Shown: in pieces, positions 6,241-14,737 of the stretch | Layout of the letters: each line of letters starts with the position of its first letter | Position numbering within the stretch: position 1 is the stretch's first letter | Origin: Leptolinea sp964424035 | GTDB taxonomy: Bacteria > Chloroflexota > Anaerolineae > Anaerolineales > Anaerolineaceae | Length of the DNA: 26,076 nt | Reading direction: 5' to 3' | Assembly (NCBI GenBank): GCA_964424035.1 | Contig: CAYRHB010000047.1 | Span: 1-26,076, forward strand | Notes under the pieces: generated by a model | The model's input: only the letters and a program-made list of their open reading frames with translations | Databases searched by the model: none | Told to the model about the DNA's origin: nothing | Program-made: the position numbers and the translations under genes

Positions 6241-8373
6241 TCACTCGGATATGGTTTCAGATTGTTTTACAATGTCATCCAGGTTGTTGACAAACACATT
6301 AACAACCTTTGGATCGAAATGACTTCCCGCGTTTTTCTCCACGTACGAAAGCACATCGTCCACGCTCCAGGCAGACCGGTACGGGCGGTCGCTGGTCAAT
6401 GCGTCCCAGACATCCACAACGGCGAAAATGCGTGCCGGAAGCGGGATCATTTCCCTTTCCAACTGGTCCGGGTATCCCGAGCCATCCCATTTCTCGTGAT
6501 GATAGTGTGGAATCATTAACGCCGGCTGGAGATATTCGATCGGATTGAGCATCTCATACGCATAAATTGGGTGTTTGCGCATGATCACCCATTCTTCAGC
6601 ATTCAGGGCACCTTTTTTAAACAGGATCTCATCCGGAATTCCCATTTTCCCTATATCATGGAGCAACGCACCACGCCGGAGATTCAGGAATTCGCCCTGG
6701 TCAATTCCCATCCATGTGGCCAGCCTCAGGGTCATATTTGTAACCCGCAGACTGTGGCCTTCGGTTTCCCGGTCACGCAGATCCAAAGCCCTGGACCAGC
6801 CTTCAATGGTGGCATCATATGCCTGTGCCAGCTCACTGTTGGCCTGCATTACCCTTTCTTCCGCTTTCTTGCGGTCCGTGATCTCCATTGAAACACCGAG
6901 AACCTGGTCAATTTTCCCGTCGGGGCCAATAATCGGTCGTTTGATGGTGAATAAAAAGTGCTCGCGTCCGTGGGTATCAATGATCCGTTCTTCCGGCAAC
7001 ACCATCTCCCGCTTGCGGTCGATTACATCAAGGTCTTCGTGCCGCCAACGCAGTACCTGGGCAACATCATGTTTCAGGTCATTATCCGTTTTTCCCACAA
7101 TATCTTCAATCGACAGGTTATCGAACCTGGCAGCCGCTTCATTAATCAATGTGTAACGGCCATTCCGGTCTCTCGCGTAAATGAAATTGGGATTGGTGTC
7201 CAGTACCTGCCGCAGGAACATTGTCTGCCGGTCCCGCTCTTTTTGGGCCACTTCCCGTTCCACGATCTCAGCCTGGAGTTCCCTGTTCAATTTCTCCAGT
7301 TCCCGGGTACGTTCCAGAATACGTTTTTCCAATTCCCCTTTGCTGAGTACCAAATCTTTCTCTGTCCGGGTGTGTTCATCAATGTCTTTACGGGCCCGTT
7401 CCAAAAGCAAGGCATTTTCAATGGCGATACTGGCCTGGGTTGAATAAGCCCAGACAGCCTGCCGGCAGAATGACTCTGAATTGGCGGACAATGGATCCGA
7501 ATTTTTCTGGCAATTTCCATTAAGCGGATGGCTGGCTTTGAGGTAGCCGCCGGTCACTGATCCCTCTGCCTGGATCAACGCGATCAGCGCGTCATCCAAT
7601 TGCCAGATGCTTCCACCGGTCACCAATTCCGAAGTCTTCACCTGCCCCGCCACATCAGGTTCCATCCCGAATTTTACGGCCAATCGGGTTGCCCCAATCT
7701 TTTTGAGGTCTTTTGGATTCTGGGTGACCAGCATGAGCAGATCCCAGGCTTTGCCCTGGTTTTCGTCTTCAAGTGATGTAATATCAATTGTTGGATGAGT
7801 ATATGTGGCTACACGCATTCTCGAAGTTTCTACATCCTTCAGATACAGTCCCACAAAACCATACCCAAGCGATTCACCCACCACTCTCACCACCCGGTCG
7901 AGCACTCTATCCAGATCTGTGTACCGGCTGAATGTCCGGCCCAGGTCCAGCACTTCTCCCAGGCGCTGATTCGTACGCCGTTGTTTCTCGTAAGCATTGA
8001 TCAATTCGGCAGTCTTGTGTTCTTCAACCGGTATCTCCGCCACCAGAACGACCGAATCAGTGCTTCCCTTCTTCGATGGACCGCTGATAACTTGGACAGC
8101 CAGCCGGCTATCATCTACCCGGCACAGTATCGCCCTGAACATGGCATTTCCCGGACGGGAAAGATATTCCTTTACCGTTATAGCGCCATCCGGCGCCGGA
8201 CAGACCAGAGTATCGAATTTTCTGCCCTGCAGGTCTGTTTCTGATTTTGCCCGGCACAGGGAAACAGCTGTGGAATTAAAACTCTTGATCCGCCCATTCC
8301 TATCGAGCACAAACATGGCGGCGGGAATGGAGTCAATGAGGTTGTCTGCATTGGAACTGGTTGCAGTATTCAT
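6241..8373 (-). CDS. PAS-GAF-PAS-HD-GYP sensor, cyclic-di-GMP phosphodiesterase
   Basis: A 710-residue soluble signalling protein predicted to hydrolyse cyclic di-GMP. Domains in order: PAS at about 8-115, GAF-like at 140-325, a coiled-coil stretch at 325-390 (ELEKRILERTRELEKLNREL), a second PAS at 387-505 (YARDRNGRYTLINEAAA ... GVSMEITDRKKAEE), and HD-GYP at 518-705. The output domain keeps LLHDIGK (His572, Asp573), HHEKWDGSGYP (625-635, the HHE and GYP signatures) and VDVWDALTSDRPYR (653-666), so it should be active. There is no membrane segment, so inputs are cytoplasmic, perhaps redox or small ligands. It is divergent from a GGDEF cyclase across 300 bp. A GGGGGGAT ribosome site lies 3-4 nt before the ATG at 8373. 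Confidence 0.93.
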   Translation of the reverse strand: MNTATSSNADNLIDSIPAAMFVLDRNGRIKSFNSTAVSLCRAKSETDLQGRKFDTLVCPAPDGAITVKEYLSRPGNAMFRAILCRVDDSRLAVQVISGPSKKGSTDSVVLVAEIPVEEHKTAELINAYEKQRRTNQRLGEVLDLGRTFSRYTDLDRVLDRVVRVVGESLGYGFVGLYLKDVETSRMRVATYTHPTIDITSLEDENQGKAWDLLMLVTQNPKDLKKIGATRLAVKFGMEPDVAGQVKTSELVTGGSIWQLDDALIALIQAEGSVTGGYLKASHPLNGNCQKNSDPLSANSESFCRQAVWAYSTQASIAIENALLLERARKDIDEHTRTEKDLVLSKGELEKRILERTRELEKLNRELQAEIVEREVAQKERDRQTMFLRQVLDTNPNFIYARDRNGRYTLINEAAARFDNLSIEDIVGKTDNDLKHDVAQVLRWRHEDLDVIDRKREMVLPEERIIDTHGREHFLFTIKRPIIGPDGKIDQVLGVSMEITDRKKAEERVMQANSELAQAYDATIEGWSRALDLRDRETEGHSLRVTNMTLRLATWMGIDQGEFLNLRRGALLHDIGKMGIPDEILFKKGALNAEEWVIMRKHPIYAYEMLNPIEYLQPALMIPHYHHEKWDGSGYPDQLEREMIPLPARIFAVVDVWDALTSDRPYRSAWSVDDVLSYVEKNAGSHFDPKVVNVFVNNLDDIVKQSETISE

Positions 8374-8673
8374 TGGATCCCCCCGGGTGTATCATATGGC
8401 ATTGTCTTGGGTCTCCCCTTCCTCTAACATTTCTACGTGTCCGGAAAAAATCCTTCCGGATAACCTGTTTCAATCCATGACTGTCACAGATGGCCTGGCC
8501 ACGTACTTCCACCTTTGATGCAATTATCAGACCAATGAAAATCGCGTGTGGACAATGCCGGTTACCACCCTGATTACTGATACTATTAATATAGGTCAAT
8601 CTGCGTAAAAATTCCATAAATTTTTCCGGGTTTGTGTTGTTTTCGATAGTAAAACCGGGGGCTTTTACCTATA
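8374..8673. promoter_or_regulatory. 300-bp divergent intergenic region between HD-GYP and GGDEF genes
   Basis: No convincing gene is seen here. It holds an inverted repeat at 8440-8460 in the leader of the HD-GYP gene, a TATGAT-like -10 on the minus strand just upstream of the HD-GYP start, an AT-rich central part (about 8575-8645), and the -10 of the cyclase gene at its right end. I looked for cyclic-di-GMP riboswitch core sequences on both strands and did not find them. Confidence 0.5.
8440..8460. promoter_or_regulatory. Perfect inverted repeat TCCGGAA-N7-TTCCGGA
   Basis: Arms of 7 bp (8440-8446 and 8454-8460) are perfect, with a 7-nt spacer. It lies 67 bp before the HD-GYP start and would be a stable hairpin in that leader, or a dimer-binding site in DNA. 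Confidence 0.4.
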
Positions 8674-8675
8674 AT
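8670..8675 (+). promoter_or_regulatory. TATAAT -10 overlapping the longest possible start codon of the GGDEF gene
   Basis: TATAAT at 8670-8675 includes the A and T of the ATG at 8674. If it is the promoter, transcription begins near 8682, so the ATG is not in the mRNA and translation must begin later; the GTG at 8794 is the best candidate. No clear -35 is seen. Confidence 0.45.
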
Positions 8676-8759
8676 GAATTTATTAAGCGAGCAGGTTAAC
8701 AACAAGGTCAACCTGAGCGGGCGTGGATTACTTGGATTGCCATCAGGGGGCGAAAAATT

Positions 8760-8788
8760 CCTGCCGGAATATGGATTTGGCAGGGGCG
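8760..8788 (+). promoter_or_regulatory. Hairpin covering the ribosome-binding site of the GGDEF gene
   Basis: CCTGCCGGA (8760-8768) can pair with TTTGGCAGG (8776-8784): nine pairs, two of them G-U, with a 7-nt loop. The right arm contains the start of the Shine-Dalgarno sequence AGGGGCG (8782-8788) that serves the GTG at 8794. This would reduce translation when folded. The alternative is that the sequence is simply coding from the ATG at 8674. Confidence 0.4.
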
Positions 8789-8793
8789 ATTTA

Positions 8794-11463
8794 GTGAGGA
8801 CCACATTGCGAAAACCTTCCTTATTAAGAATTCTTATTGTCGAAGATGAAGCCATTGTCAGCAAGTTGATCCAGAGTCAGTTGGAACGTCTGGGGTATCA
8901 GGTGATTGGCATCGCCAGTGACCCGATCGGAGCGATCCGCATGACCCGTGAGACCCAACCCGGTTTGATCATCATGGACCTCCACCTGACCGATCCGGAA
9001 ACCGGCGAAGAAGACCCTGAAGCCGGGATTAAAGCTACCCTCGACATTCAAAAAGCCCTCCCCACCCCGGTTATCATGCTGACAGCCTATGAGAGTCCGG
9101 AAATTATTCAACGGGCCGTGGAAGCGGGCGTGGGTGCCTACCTCGTAAAACCGGTTCAGGACCTGGAACTGGAGCGCGCCATTGTTACCTCGCTCTCCCG
9201 CTTTGACGATCTGATGGCCCTTCGTCGGGTCAATTCAGAATTAAACCGGGCGAACCTGAACCTGATTGCAGAAGTAACTGCCCGCATCCAGGCGGAGGAT
9301 GCCGCCCAGAACAGAGCCAGGCAGATGTCGCTTCTGTACGAGACATCCCTGGAATTATCCTCCCAAATTGAGTTGGAAGACCTTCTGACAACCATCGTGG
9401 AACAGGCAACACAATTAATTTCTTCCAGCAATTCTGCCCTGTACCTCATGGATGAAGACAACAGGAAACTGAATCTGGTGGTATCCTGCAATTTTCCTGA
9501 CAAACCGGAAAATAATGACCTGATCCTGGGGGAGAAGATCGCCGGCCGCGTTGCCGTTACTGGAGAACCACTGATGGTTGAAGACCTCCCGTCATGGGAA
9601 CGGCAGACTGAGACCGAAAGTGTTGCCACCCGGAGAATGCTTTCCATGCCGCTTAAAGTTGGCGGCCGTGTTTTGGGGGTGATCAACGTTGGGGATACCG
9701 GAAAGAGCGGAACCTTTTCAGAAGATGAAACCCACCTGGTGCAACTATTTGCCGACCAGACAGCCATTCTCATAGAGAATGCCCGCCTGTATGCCAGTGT
9801 CACACGCGAGAAAAACTTCAGGAAAGCCGTTGAAGAATCCATCATGTCCGGGATTTCTGTAATTGACCTGGATGGAAGGATTACCTACATAAATCCGGCT
9901 TTCTGCCATATGATCGGTTATTCTAGCAAGGAACTCCAGGGAAACAAACTGCCCTTTGCTTACTGGCCATCGGAAGAAGTTGACCGTTTGACAAAGTTGT
10001 ACAGTTCATCCATGGAAGAGGATTTCCCGGAAGCGGGCGTTGAAGTCCGGTTGCAGCGCAAAGACGGTCAGCGGTTTGATGCTCTTCTCCTGCTTTCTCC
10101 CATGCGGGATAGCAAGGGGCAAACCACGGGCTGGCTGACAGCCATTACCGATATATCCGCCCTGAAACAGGCGCAGCAGCAGGTCCATGAAAGTGAGGAA
10201 GTATACCGGACACTGGCGGAGAATTTCCCCAATGGGATTGTTAGCCTTTTTGACCGTGACTTGCGATGCCAACTCATCGAAGGGGATGGATTGGGCCTTT
10301 TCCATTCCAACAACATATACCTCGAAGGGAAAACTCTTCCAGAGGTTCTACCGGAAGAAAATGAAACGTTAAGGGCAATGGAACGGTCCATATTGGATGC
10401 ATTCCATGGAACCAGAAAGTCCATGGATATTTCCCTCCTTGGAAAGACGTTCAATGTCTTCTTCATCCCGGTCCGCGCCGCAGACGGACTGGTGGACAAA
10501 GTCATGGTTATGACCCAGGACATCACCGCCCAGAATGAAAGTCGCGCCCGTCTGATCGCCAGTGAGGCCCGCTACAGGGCCATTGTGCAGGATCAGTCAG
10601 ATTTCATCTGCCGGTTCCTGCCGGATGGTGAGATCACGTTCGTGAATGATGCGTTCTGCCAGTATTATGGTTTTAATACAAAAGAATTGGTGGGAAAAAC
10701 AATTCATCCATTCCTCTCGTTTTCCAAAAATGCCGCTGATGCTTCATCCATTTCACGCTTGCATCCCGCCAACCCGGCAACCCGTTTTGAGCAAAACCAA
10801 AAACACAGTGACGGCCGCCTCCGCTGGCAGCAGTGGAATATCCACGCGCTATTCAAGGAAGACGGTTCACTGGAAGAATTGCAGGCCGTGGGACACGACA
10901 TCACCGATAGAAAACAGCGGGAAGAGGAGCTCCTTGACCTGGGAATACATGACAACCTGACGGGTTTGTTCAACCGCAATTATTTCAAATCAGAAATGGA
11001 CCGCCTGAACACAGAGAGCAATTTCCCGATCAGTATCATTCTGGGGGATGTGGATGGATTAAAACTCACCAATGACACCTACGGCCACGCCGCCGGGGAC
11101 CGCCTTCTGCGCCAGACTGCAACATTGCTGAAAAGCGCGTTCCGTCCGGAAGATGTAATTGCCCGGATCGGTGGTGATGAGTTTGCCGTTCTTCTTCCCC
11201 GCACCAACGAGAATCTGGTACGTGACATCCTGAAACGCGTCCGCGTATTGCTCGAAACGCACAACGAGAAAAATCAAAACAAACCGGCAAAAAAGCGGGA
11301 GGTTGACATCAACGTCTCCCTTGGGTCTGCCACTTCACTTGAAGGACAATCATTGGACGAGGTTCTGGAACTGGCTGACCGGGCCATGTACCATGAAAAA
11401 GCATTGCGCGGGGGTCGCGGGACAGGTCCCCTTCTGGAAGCCCGGGAGGTAATGGAAGGATAA
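8794..11463 (+). CDS. Response regulator-GAF-PAS-PAS-PAS-GGDEF, diguanylate cyclase
   Basis: Makes cyclic di-GMP from two GTP under control of a receiver and several sensor domains. Numbered from the longest start (ATG 8674, 929 residues): receiver at 51-175 with VEDE (56-59), phospho-acceptor Asp102 in IIMDLHL, Thr137 and Lys159; GAF at about 215-375; three PAS domains at 380-500, 508-620 and 630-745; GGDEF at 755-915. The active site GGDEF (833-837) and metal Asp792 are intact, and RPED (824-827) lies exactly five residues before it: the I-site of product-inhibited cyclases. The GTG at 8794 (889 residues) is preferred because AGGGG sits 7 nt before it, the domain begins right after, and a TATAAT overlaps the ATG at 8674. 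The receiver needs an outside histidine kinase; none is in the window. Confidence 0.92.
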   Translation: MRTTLRKPSLLRILIVEDEAIVSKLIQSQLERLGYQVIGIASDPIGAIRMTRETQPGLIIMDLHLTDPETGEEDPEAGIKATLDIQKALPTPVIMLTAYESPEIIQRAVEAGVGAYLVKPVQDLELERAIVTSLSRFDDLMALRRVNSELNRANLNLIAEVTARIQAEDAAQNRARQMSLLYETSLELSSQIELEDLLTTIVEQATQLISSSNSALYLMDEDNRKLNLVVSCNFPDKPENNDLILGEKIAGRVAVTGEPLMVEDLPSWERQTETESVATRRMLSMPLKVGGRVLGVINVGDTGKSGTFSEDETHLVQLFADQTAILIENARLYASVTREKNFRKAVEESIMSGISVIDLDGRITYINPAFCHMIGYSSKELQGNKLPFAYWPSEEVDRLTKLYSSSMEEDFPEAGVEVRLQRKDGQRFDALLLLSPMRDSKGQTTGWLTAITDISALKQAQQQVHESEEVYRTLAENFPNGIVSLFDRDLRCQLIEGDGLGLFHSNNIYLEGKTLPEVLPEENETLRAMERSILDAFHGTRKSMDISLLGKTFNVFFIPVRAADGLVDKVMVMTQDITAQNESRARLIASEARYRAIVQDQSDFICRFLPDGEITFVNDAFCQYYGFNTKELVGKTIHPFLSFSKNAADASSISRLHPANPATRFEQNQKHSDGRLRWQQWNIHALFKEDGSLEELQAVGHDITDRKQREEELLDLGIHDNLTGLFNRNYFKSEMDRLNTESNFPISIILGDVDGLKLTNDTYGHAAGDRLLRQTATLLKSAFRPEDVIARIGGDEFAVLLPRTNENLVRDILKRVRVLLETHNEKNQNKPAKKREVDINVSLGSATSLEGQSLDEVLELADRAMYHEKALRGGRGTGPLLEAREVMEG

Positions 11464-11464
11464 G

Positions 11465-11490
11465 CCGGAACATTGCGATTGTCCGGTTTT
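11465..11490 (+). terminator. Probable terminator after the GGDEF gene
   Basis: CCGGA (11465-11469) and TCCGG (11482-11486) form a 5-bp stem with some inner pairing, followed by TTTT. It begins 2 nt after the stop codon. Confidence 0.5.
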
Positions 11491-11502
11491 CTGCGCTATA
11501 AT
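11473..11502 (+). promoter_or_regulatory. Promoter for the RNase H-like gene
   Basis: TTGCGA (11473-11478) and a perfect TATAAT (11497-11502) are 18 bp apart, and the -35 overlaps the terminator hairpin. The leader to the ATG at 11653 is about 145 nt. It holds a possible hairpin ACTGAC / GTCAGT (11588-11593 with 11605-11610). Confidence 0.5.
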
Positions 11503-11652
11503 CCCCCAATACAGAATTCCCCACCGCAAAAGAAACCTTCCATTTTTTGAACAAAACAGAAGCCCTCTCCGGTTCTTATCCATTCGTACTGACAGACCTG
11601 CGCGGTCAGTCTGATATGAACTCAACCACATCCCTGTTGGTTGCAGGTCGTT

Positions 11653-12252
11653 ATGTACTACTCGATCCCGGCGCCCAAATGGAGCAATTATTTGTATATC
11701 CTGCAATTTGACGGTCTGTTCCACCGTTTGCCGGCAGACACGGGGGGATATCCGGGCATCATGTGTTTTGGGTGGCTGATCTGGCACAATGACCGGCTTC
11801 TGGCACAGGGATATGGCGGCTCAGCCCATTGGAAGCTGGCCACATCAAACGGAGCCGAATACCTGGCATTGATCGCCGGTTTGGAAGCCTTGATCGAGCT
11901 GCGTGCCACCGATGAACCGGTGGTGATCAGGGGCGATGCACAGATGATCATTGAACAGATGCAAAGCCATGTTCTGACCCATTCGCCGCGCATCCAGCAA
12001 TTCCGCCGCAAGGCACGCCGCCTTTGCCGCCATCTGAAAGATATCCGCTGGGACTGGACCCCGCGCCGGAACAACCACCACGCCGACCGGTTGTCACGCC
12101 GGGCACTGGATCAGATCCGTTTAAGTAATCCAACGTATTTTTCCACGGATATCGCACGGCACTTTCCGCCGGATGCGCGGAAGGGTTTGCAGCCGATCTA
12201 TTGCCACTCCACCCTGCCCTCGAACGGCCGGCTGGTTTTTACCCTGGATTAA
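11653..12252 (+). CDS. RNase HI-like protein (RNase H fold, DEDD residues intact)
   Basis: A 199-residue protein with one RNase H-like domain. The four acidic residues are all found: Asp20 in LQFDGLF, Glu69 in SNGAEYLAL, Asp95 in VIRGDAQMI and Asp145 in NNHHADRLSRRAL. This supports cleavage of RNA in RNA-DNA hybrids, as in the RnhA/reverse-transcriptase-like RNase HI group. Two features differ from RnhA of enterobacteria: a shortened basic handle region and an added C-terminal tail of about 45 residues after the domain (DQIRLSNPTYF onwards) of unknown role. I chose ATG 11653; a TTG at 11641 would add four residues. It has its own promoter and a strong shared terminator, so it is monocistronic. 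Confidence 0.85.
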   Translation: MYYSIPAPKWSNYLYILQFDGLFHRLPADTGGYPGIMCFGWLIWHNDRLLAQGYGGSAHWKLATSNGAEYLALIAGLEALIELRATDEPVVIRGDAQMIIEQMQSHVLTHSPRIQQFRRKARRLCRHLKDIRWDWTPRRNNHHADRLSRRALDQIRLSNPTYFSTDIARHFPPDARKGLQPIYCHSTLPSNGRLVFTLD

Positions 12253-12259
12253 AAACGAC

Positions 12260-12287
12260 CTCCCCGGTTTACGATCCGGGGAGTTTT
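12260..12287. terminator. Bidirectional terminator between RNase H-like and VOC genes
   Basis: A perfect 8-bp stem CTCCCCGG (12260-12267) / CCGGGGAG (12276-12283) with an 8-nt loop is followed by TTTT on the plus strand and, in the other direction, by TCGTTTTT. It suits both convergent genes. Confidence 0.88.
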
Positions 12288-12311
12288 GCATCACGATGTA
12301 CATAAAAAGGA

Positions 12312-12797
12312 TCATCCTGCCGCAGCCACGATCTGTTTGACGATCTCCAGCGGCATGAATGTGCGCTGCGCTATCCCAGCGGGTTCCAGTCCTTCATCAA
12401 GCAGTCGTTGGATGACACAGTACATCGGTTCACCGATCTCAAGGATGTGCCCGTCAGGATCAAAGAACCGCGTAACCCTTTGGCCCCAGGGTTGTTCCCG
12501 GATGCGATGGATAAATTGAACCGTGTTTTTCTCCAAATCCTGCATGACGTCATCCAGTTGCCCGGTTTCAAAATACAACTCGGCTGCGTGTTTTTCTCCC
12601 CCGGTTCCTCTGTGATCCGCGTCACCGAAAATGGATTGGTTCGCGCTGTCGAGTTGCCACAGGGCGAAACCACCCTCATAACCGACGTTCAAACCATGAT
12701 CCATTACAGGTTTCTGCCCCAGTACCTCTTCATAGAACGCGCGCGAAGCCTTGATATCCTTCACAAAGATGACTGACGATACCAGTTTGATATTCAT
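12312..12797 (-). CDS. VOC (glyoxalase/bleomycin-resistance/dioxygenase) family protein
   Basis: A 161-residue protein with a single VOC domain (about 4-123). Seen: VIFVKDIKASRAFYEEVLGQ, the middle strand HAAELYFET with Glu73, and FFDPDGHILEIGE with Glu120, the usual metal-ligand positions of the fold. VOC proteins include isomerases, dioxygenases and drug-binding proteins, and sequence does not separate these. A helical C-terminal extension (about 125-161, RLLDEGLEPAGIAQR...) is beyond the usual VOC length. The start is firm: TGGAGGAAAC precedes the ATG at 12797. An AraC/GyrI-type regulator lies 102 bp upstream on the same strand and may sense the same compound; this is inference. Confidence 0.85.
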   Translation of the reverse strand: MNIKLVSSVIFVKDIKASRAFYEEVLGQKPVMDHGLNVGYEGGFALWQLDSANQSIFGDADHRGTGGEKHAAELYFETGQLDDVMQDLEKNTVQFIHRIREQPWGQRVTRFFDPDGHILEIGEPMYCVIQRLLDEGLEPAGIAQRTFMPLEIVKQIVAAAG

Positions 12798-12899
12798 GTT
12801 TCCTCCAGGTGTTTTGATACCCGGATTATCCCGTGAAGCGGAGAACGCTGATATCCCCCGCTTGCGGTTGAATGTACCATTCTTGCGATTTATACCGGG

Positions 12900-13802
12900 T
12901 CAGAGCGGTTCAACCGGAATGACAAGGTCGAATACATATTTGCTGGCCGGGTCAGCCTCCGGCGCGTTGTAATAGATCTCATAAGGAGGCAGATCGGTCA
13001 TGAGGAACCCGCTCTCCGGGAGCCAATCGCGATAGACTGCCCGGTATGACGGCAAAATTTCATCCGCGTCACATTGCAGGCGGCAGACCGCTCCCAGGTG
13101 TCCCGGCAGGTCAAGAAACCCGGCGCGGGTATCATGTTTAACAGGGTCCGGCACGGTGATGCAGGCGTAATACCGGCAGCGATTCATGCTGGTGATCTGC
13201 GGATCATCATAGGAGATCGCAATGAGGCGGGTCTCCATCGTGAGCAGGCTGCGGCTTTGCGCCCACTGGAACATGCGCGCCCAGGCGGATTTGATCCCCT
13301 CCGGGGTATACCCTGCGGGGGAACGGAATAACGCCAGATGCAACGCCGGCATGGGACGGATCTGCATTTCCGGCAGGCTAATGCCTCCGGCAGCATCGCT
13401 ACGGGTGGATGCCGATACCCAGGCGCGGGGAGCTTCATTTCCCATGTTCTGCCGGGCGTATTGCCCCGCCGGGATGCCGAAGTATCGTTTGAAAGACCGG
13501 GCAAAAGCCGACGCGCTGGAATAGCCGCAGGCGAAGGCGATCTCCGTAATCGATACGGCCGGTGATTTGACCAGAATATTCGCGGCATGTTTCATGCGAA
13601 TGCGCGTCAGAAAATCCTGGGGCGTCTCCCCGGTGATCGCAGTAAAAATGCGGTGGAAATGGAACGGGGAAAAACCAGCTTCGCGGGCTGCCATTTCCAG
13701 GTTGACGTCTCCCGCCAGGTTGCGGGTCATGAACTGGATGGCTTTTTCCATCCGGCTTTCGTACTGTTCACGGTTGCGTTGATTCAGGGGGTTGGAGGAC
13801 AT
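12900..13802 (-). CDS. AraC-family regulator with GyrI-like effector domain
   Basis: A 300-residue transcription regulator of the Rob/SoxS-plus-GyrI type. N-terminal double helix-turn-helix at about 17-118 (LEMAAREAGFSPFHFHRIF; ITEIAFACGYSSASAFARSF, which is the second-helix signature), then a GyrI-like small-molecule-binding domain at about 144-299 (FRSPAGYTPEGI ... LPPYEIYYNAPEADP). Family members such as BmrR- and Rob-like proteins bind lipophilic compounds with this domain. The gene lies divergent to a methyltransferase (96 bp) and upstream of a VOC gene. A TATAAT (minus strand, 13817-13822) lies 14 nt from the ATG, so the leader is only about 7 nt long and has no ribosome site. Confidence 0.93.
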   Translation of the reverse strand: MSSNPLNQRNREQYESRMEKAIQFMTRNLAGDVNLEMAAREAGFSPFHFHRIFTAITGETPQDFLTRIRMKHAANILVKSPAVSITEIAFACGYSSASAFARSFKRYFGIPAGQYARQNMGNEAPRAWVSASTRSDAAGGISLPEMQIRPMPALHLALFRSPAGYTPEGIKSAWARMFQWAQSRSLLTMETRLIAISYDDPQITSMNRCRYYACITVPDPVKHDTRAGFLDLPGHLGAVCRLQCDADEILPSYRAVYRDWLPESGFLMTDLPPYEIYYNAPEADPASKYVFDLVIPVEPL

Positions 13803-13816
13803 GGGATCTGTTCCGA

Positions 13817-13822
13817 ATTATA
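13817..13822 (-). promoter_or_regulatory. -10 element of the AraC/GyrI gene
   Basis: TATAAT on the minus strand, 14 nt before the ATG at 13802; no clear -35. The expected leader is about 7 nt. Confidence 0.45.
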
Positions 13823-13886
13823 ACGGCTGCCATCCCCCTTTCATTCCATTCACGGATTTCCTTCCATCTGATGAGGAAAACTCCAG

Positions 13887-13892
13887 TACAAT
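13887..13892 (+). promoter_or_regulatory. -10 element directly before the methyltransferase start
   Basis: TACAAT at 13887-13892 is followed by exactly 6 nt (GCAGGC) and then the ATG at 13899. With normal spacing transcription would begin on the A of the ATG, that is, a leaderless mRNA. A weak GCAGG is too close to serve as a ribosome site if transcription begins there. Confidence 0.45.
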
Positions 13893-13898
13893 GCAGGC

Positions 13899-14699
13899 AT
13901 GGAAAACGAACTGCGAATCAACCAATCTCTCTGGAATGAATGGACGGACATCAATGCCCGTTCGAAGATGTACGGGCTTGACGCCTTCAAACAGGGCGCG
14001 AACAAGCTGGACAGCCTGATCCGCTCTGAAGTGGGTGATGTTGCCGGAAAATCGCTCCTGCATTTGCAATGCCATTTCGGCATGGACACCCTGAGCTGGG
14101 CCCGTCTCGGCGCGGATGTTACCGGAGTGGATTTTTCACCAAAGGCGATTGAACTGGCCAACAGCCTGAGCCGTGACCTGAATATCCCGTCACGGTTTGT
14201 GTGCACCAATATCTATGACCTGCCGGACCATCTGGACGGTCAATTTGATATTGTTTTCGCCAGCTACGGTGTGATCAACTGGCTGCCTGATTTTCCACGC
14301 TGGATGGAAATTGCAGCCGGGTATGTCAAACCGGGAGGGTTTTTCTATCTGGCCGAAGGCCATCCGTTGATGTGGATCTTCGACGAAGACTCACAGAACT
14401 GGACTCTCAGATACCCCTATTTCCAGGGCGATTTCATGGTGTGTGAAGAACAGGGTAGTTATGCAGACCGCACCGCCGACCTTCAAACCACGTCCTGTTA
14501 CCAGTGGCAGCACACATTGGGCGAGGTCGTCACGGAAGTATGCCGCAATGGCCTGCGGCTGGAATTTCTGCACGAACATGGACAGGGCTTTTTCCCGATC
14601 ATGCCCGTTATGAACGAGGGCGAAGATGGATTCTGGCACCATCCGGATGGCGATGACCGTCTGCCTTTCATTTTTTCACTCAAGGCGTGGAAGAAATAA
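13899..14699 (+). CDS. Class I SAM-dependent methyltransferase
   Basis: A 266-residue cytoplasmic methyltransferase with the Rossmann-type core at about 48-160. Motif I is LLHLQCHFGMDTLSWARLG (53-71), with HFG in place of the more common GxG, followed by VTGVDFSPKAI (74-84) with the acidic residue that binds the SAM ribose. FDIVFASYG (about 116-124) is motif IV and VKPGGFFYLAE (about 144-154) the late strand. The C-terminal part (GHPLMWIFDEDSQNW, LEFLHEHG) is typical of the small-molecule methyltransferases annotated as class I Methyltransf_11/25. Substrate unknown. It is divergent to an AraC-type regulator, which could control it. Confidence 0.9.
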   Translation: MENELRINQSLWNEWTDINARSKMYGLDAFKQGANKLDSLIRSEVGDVAGKSLLHLQCHFGMDTLSWARLGADVTGVDFSPKAIELANSLSRDLNIPSRFVCTNIYDLPDHLDGQFDIVFASYGVINWLPDFPRWMEIAAGYVKPGGFFYLAEGHPLMWIFDEDSQNWTLRYPYFQGDFMVCEEQGSYADRTADLQTTSCYQWQHTLGEVVTEVCRNGLRLEFLHEHGQGFFPIMPVMNEGEDGFWHHPDGDDRLPFIFSLKAWKK

Positions 14700-14737
14700 C
14701 TCCGCCATTCTTTCTGGAATAAATTCCCTTCCACTTT

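Noticed and set aside
8333..8617. 94-residue minus-strand frame upstream of the HD-GYP gene
   Set aside because: It overlaps the HD-GYP start and its ribosome site in another frame, and no family or ribosome site is seen.
8374..8673. A cyclic-di-GMP riboswitch between the two cyclic-di-GMP genes
   Set aside because: I looked for the conserved core sequences of class I and II on both strands and found none.
11547..11711. 54-codon plus-strand frame (TTG start) in the leader of the RNase H-like gene
   Set aside because: It overlaps the RNase H-like start, has a TTG start without a clear ribosome site and no recognisable motif; it could be a leader peptide but the evidence is too thin.
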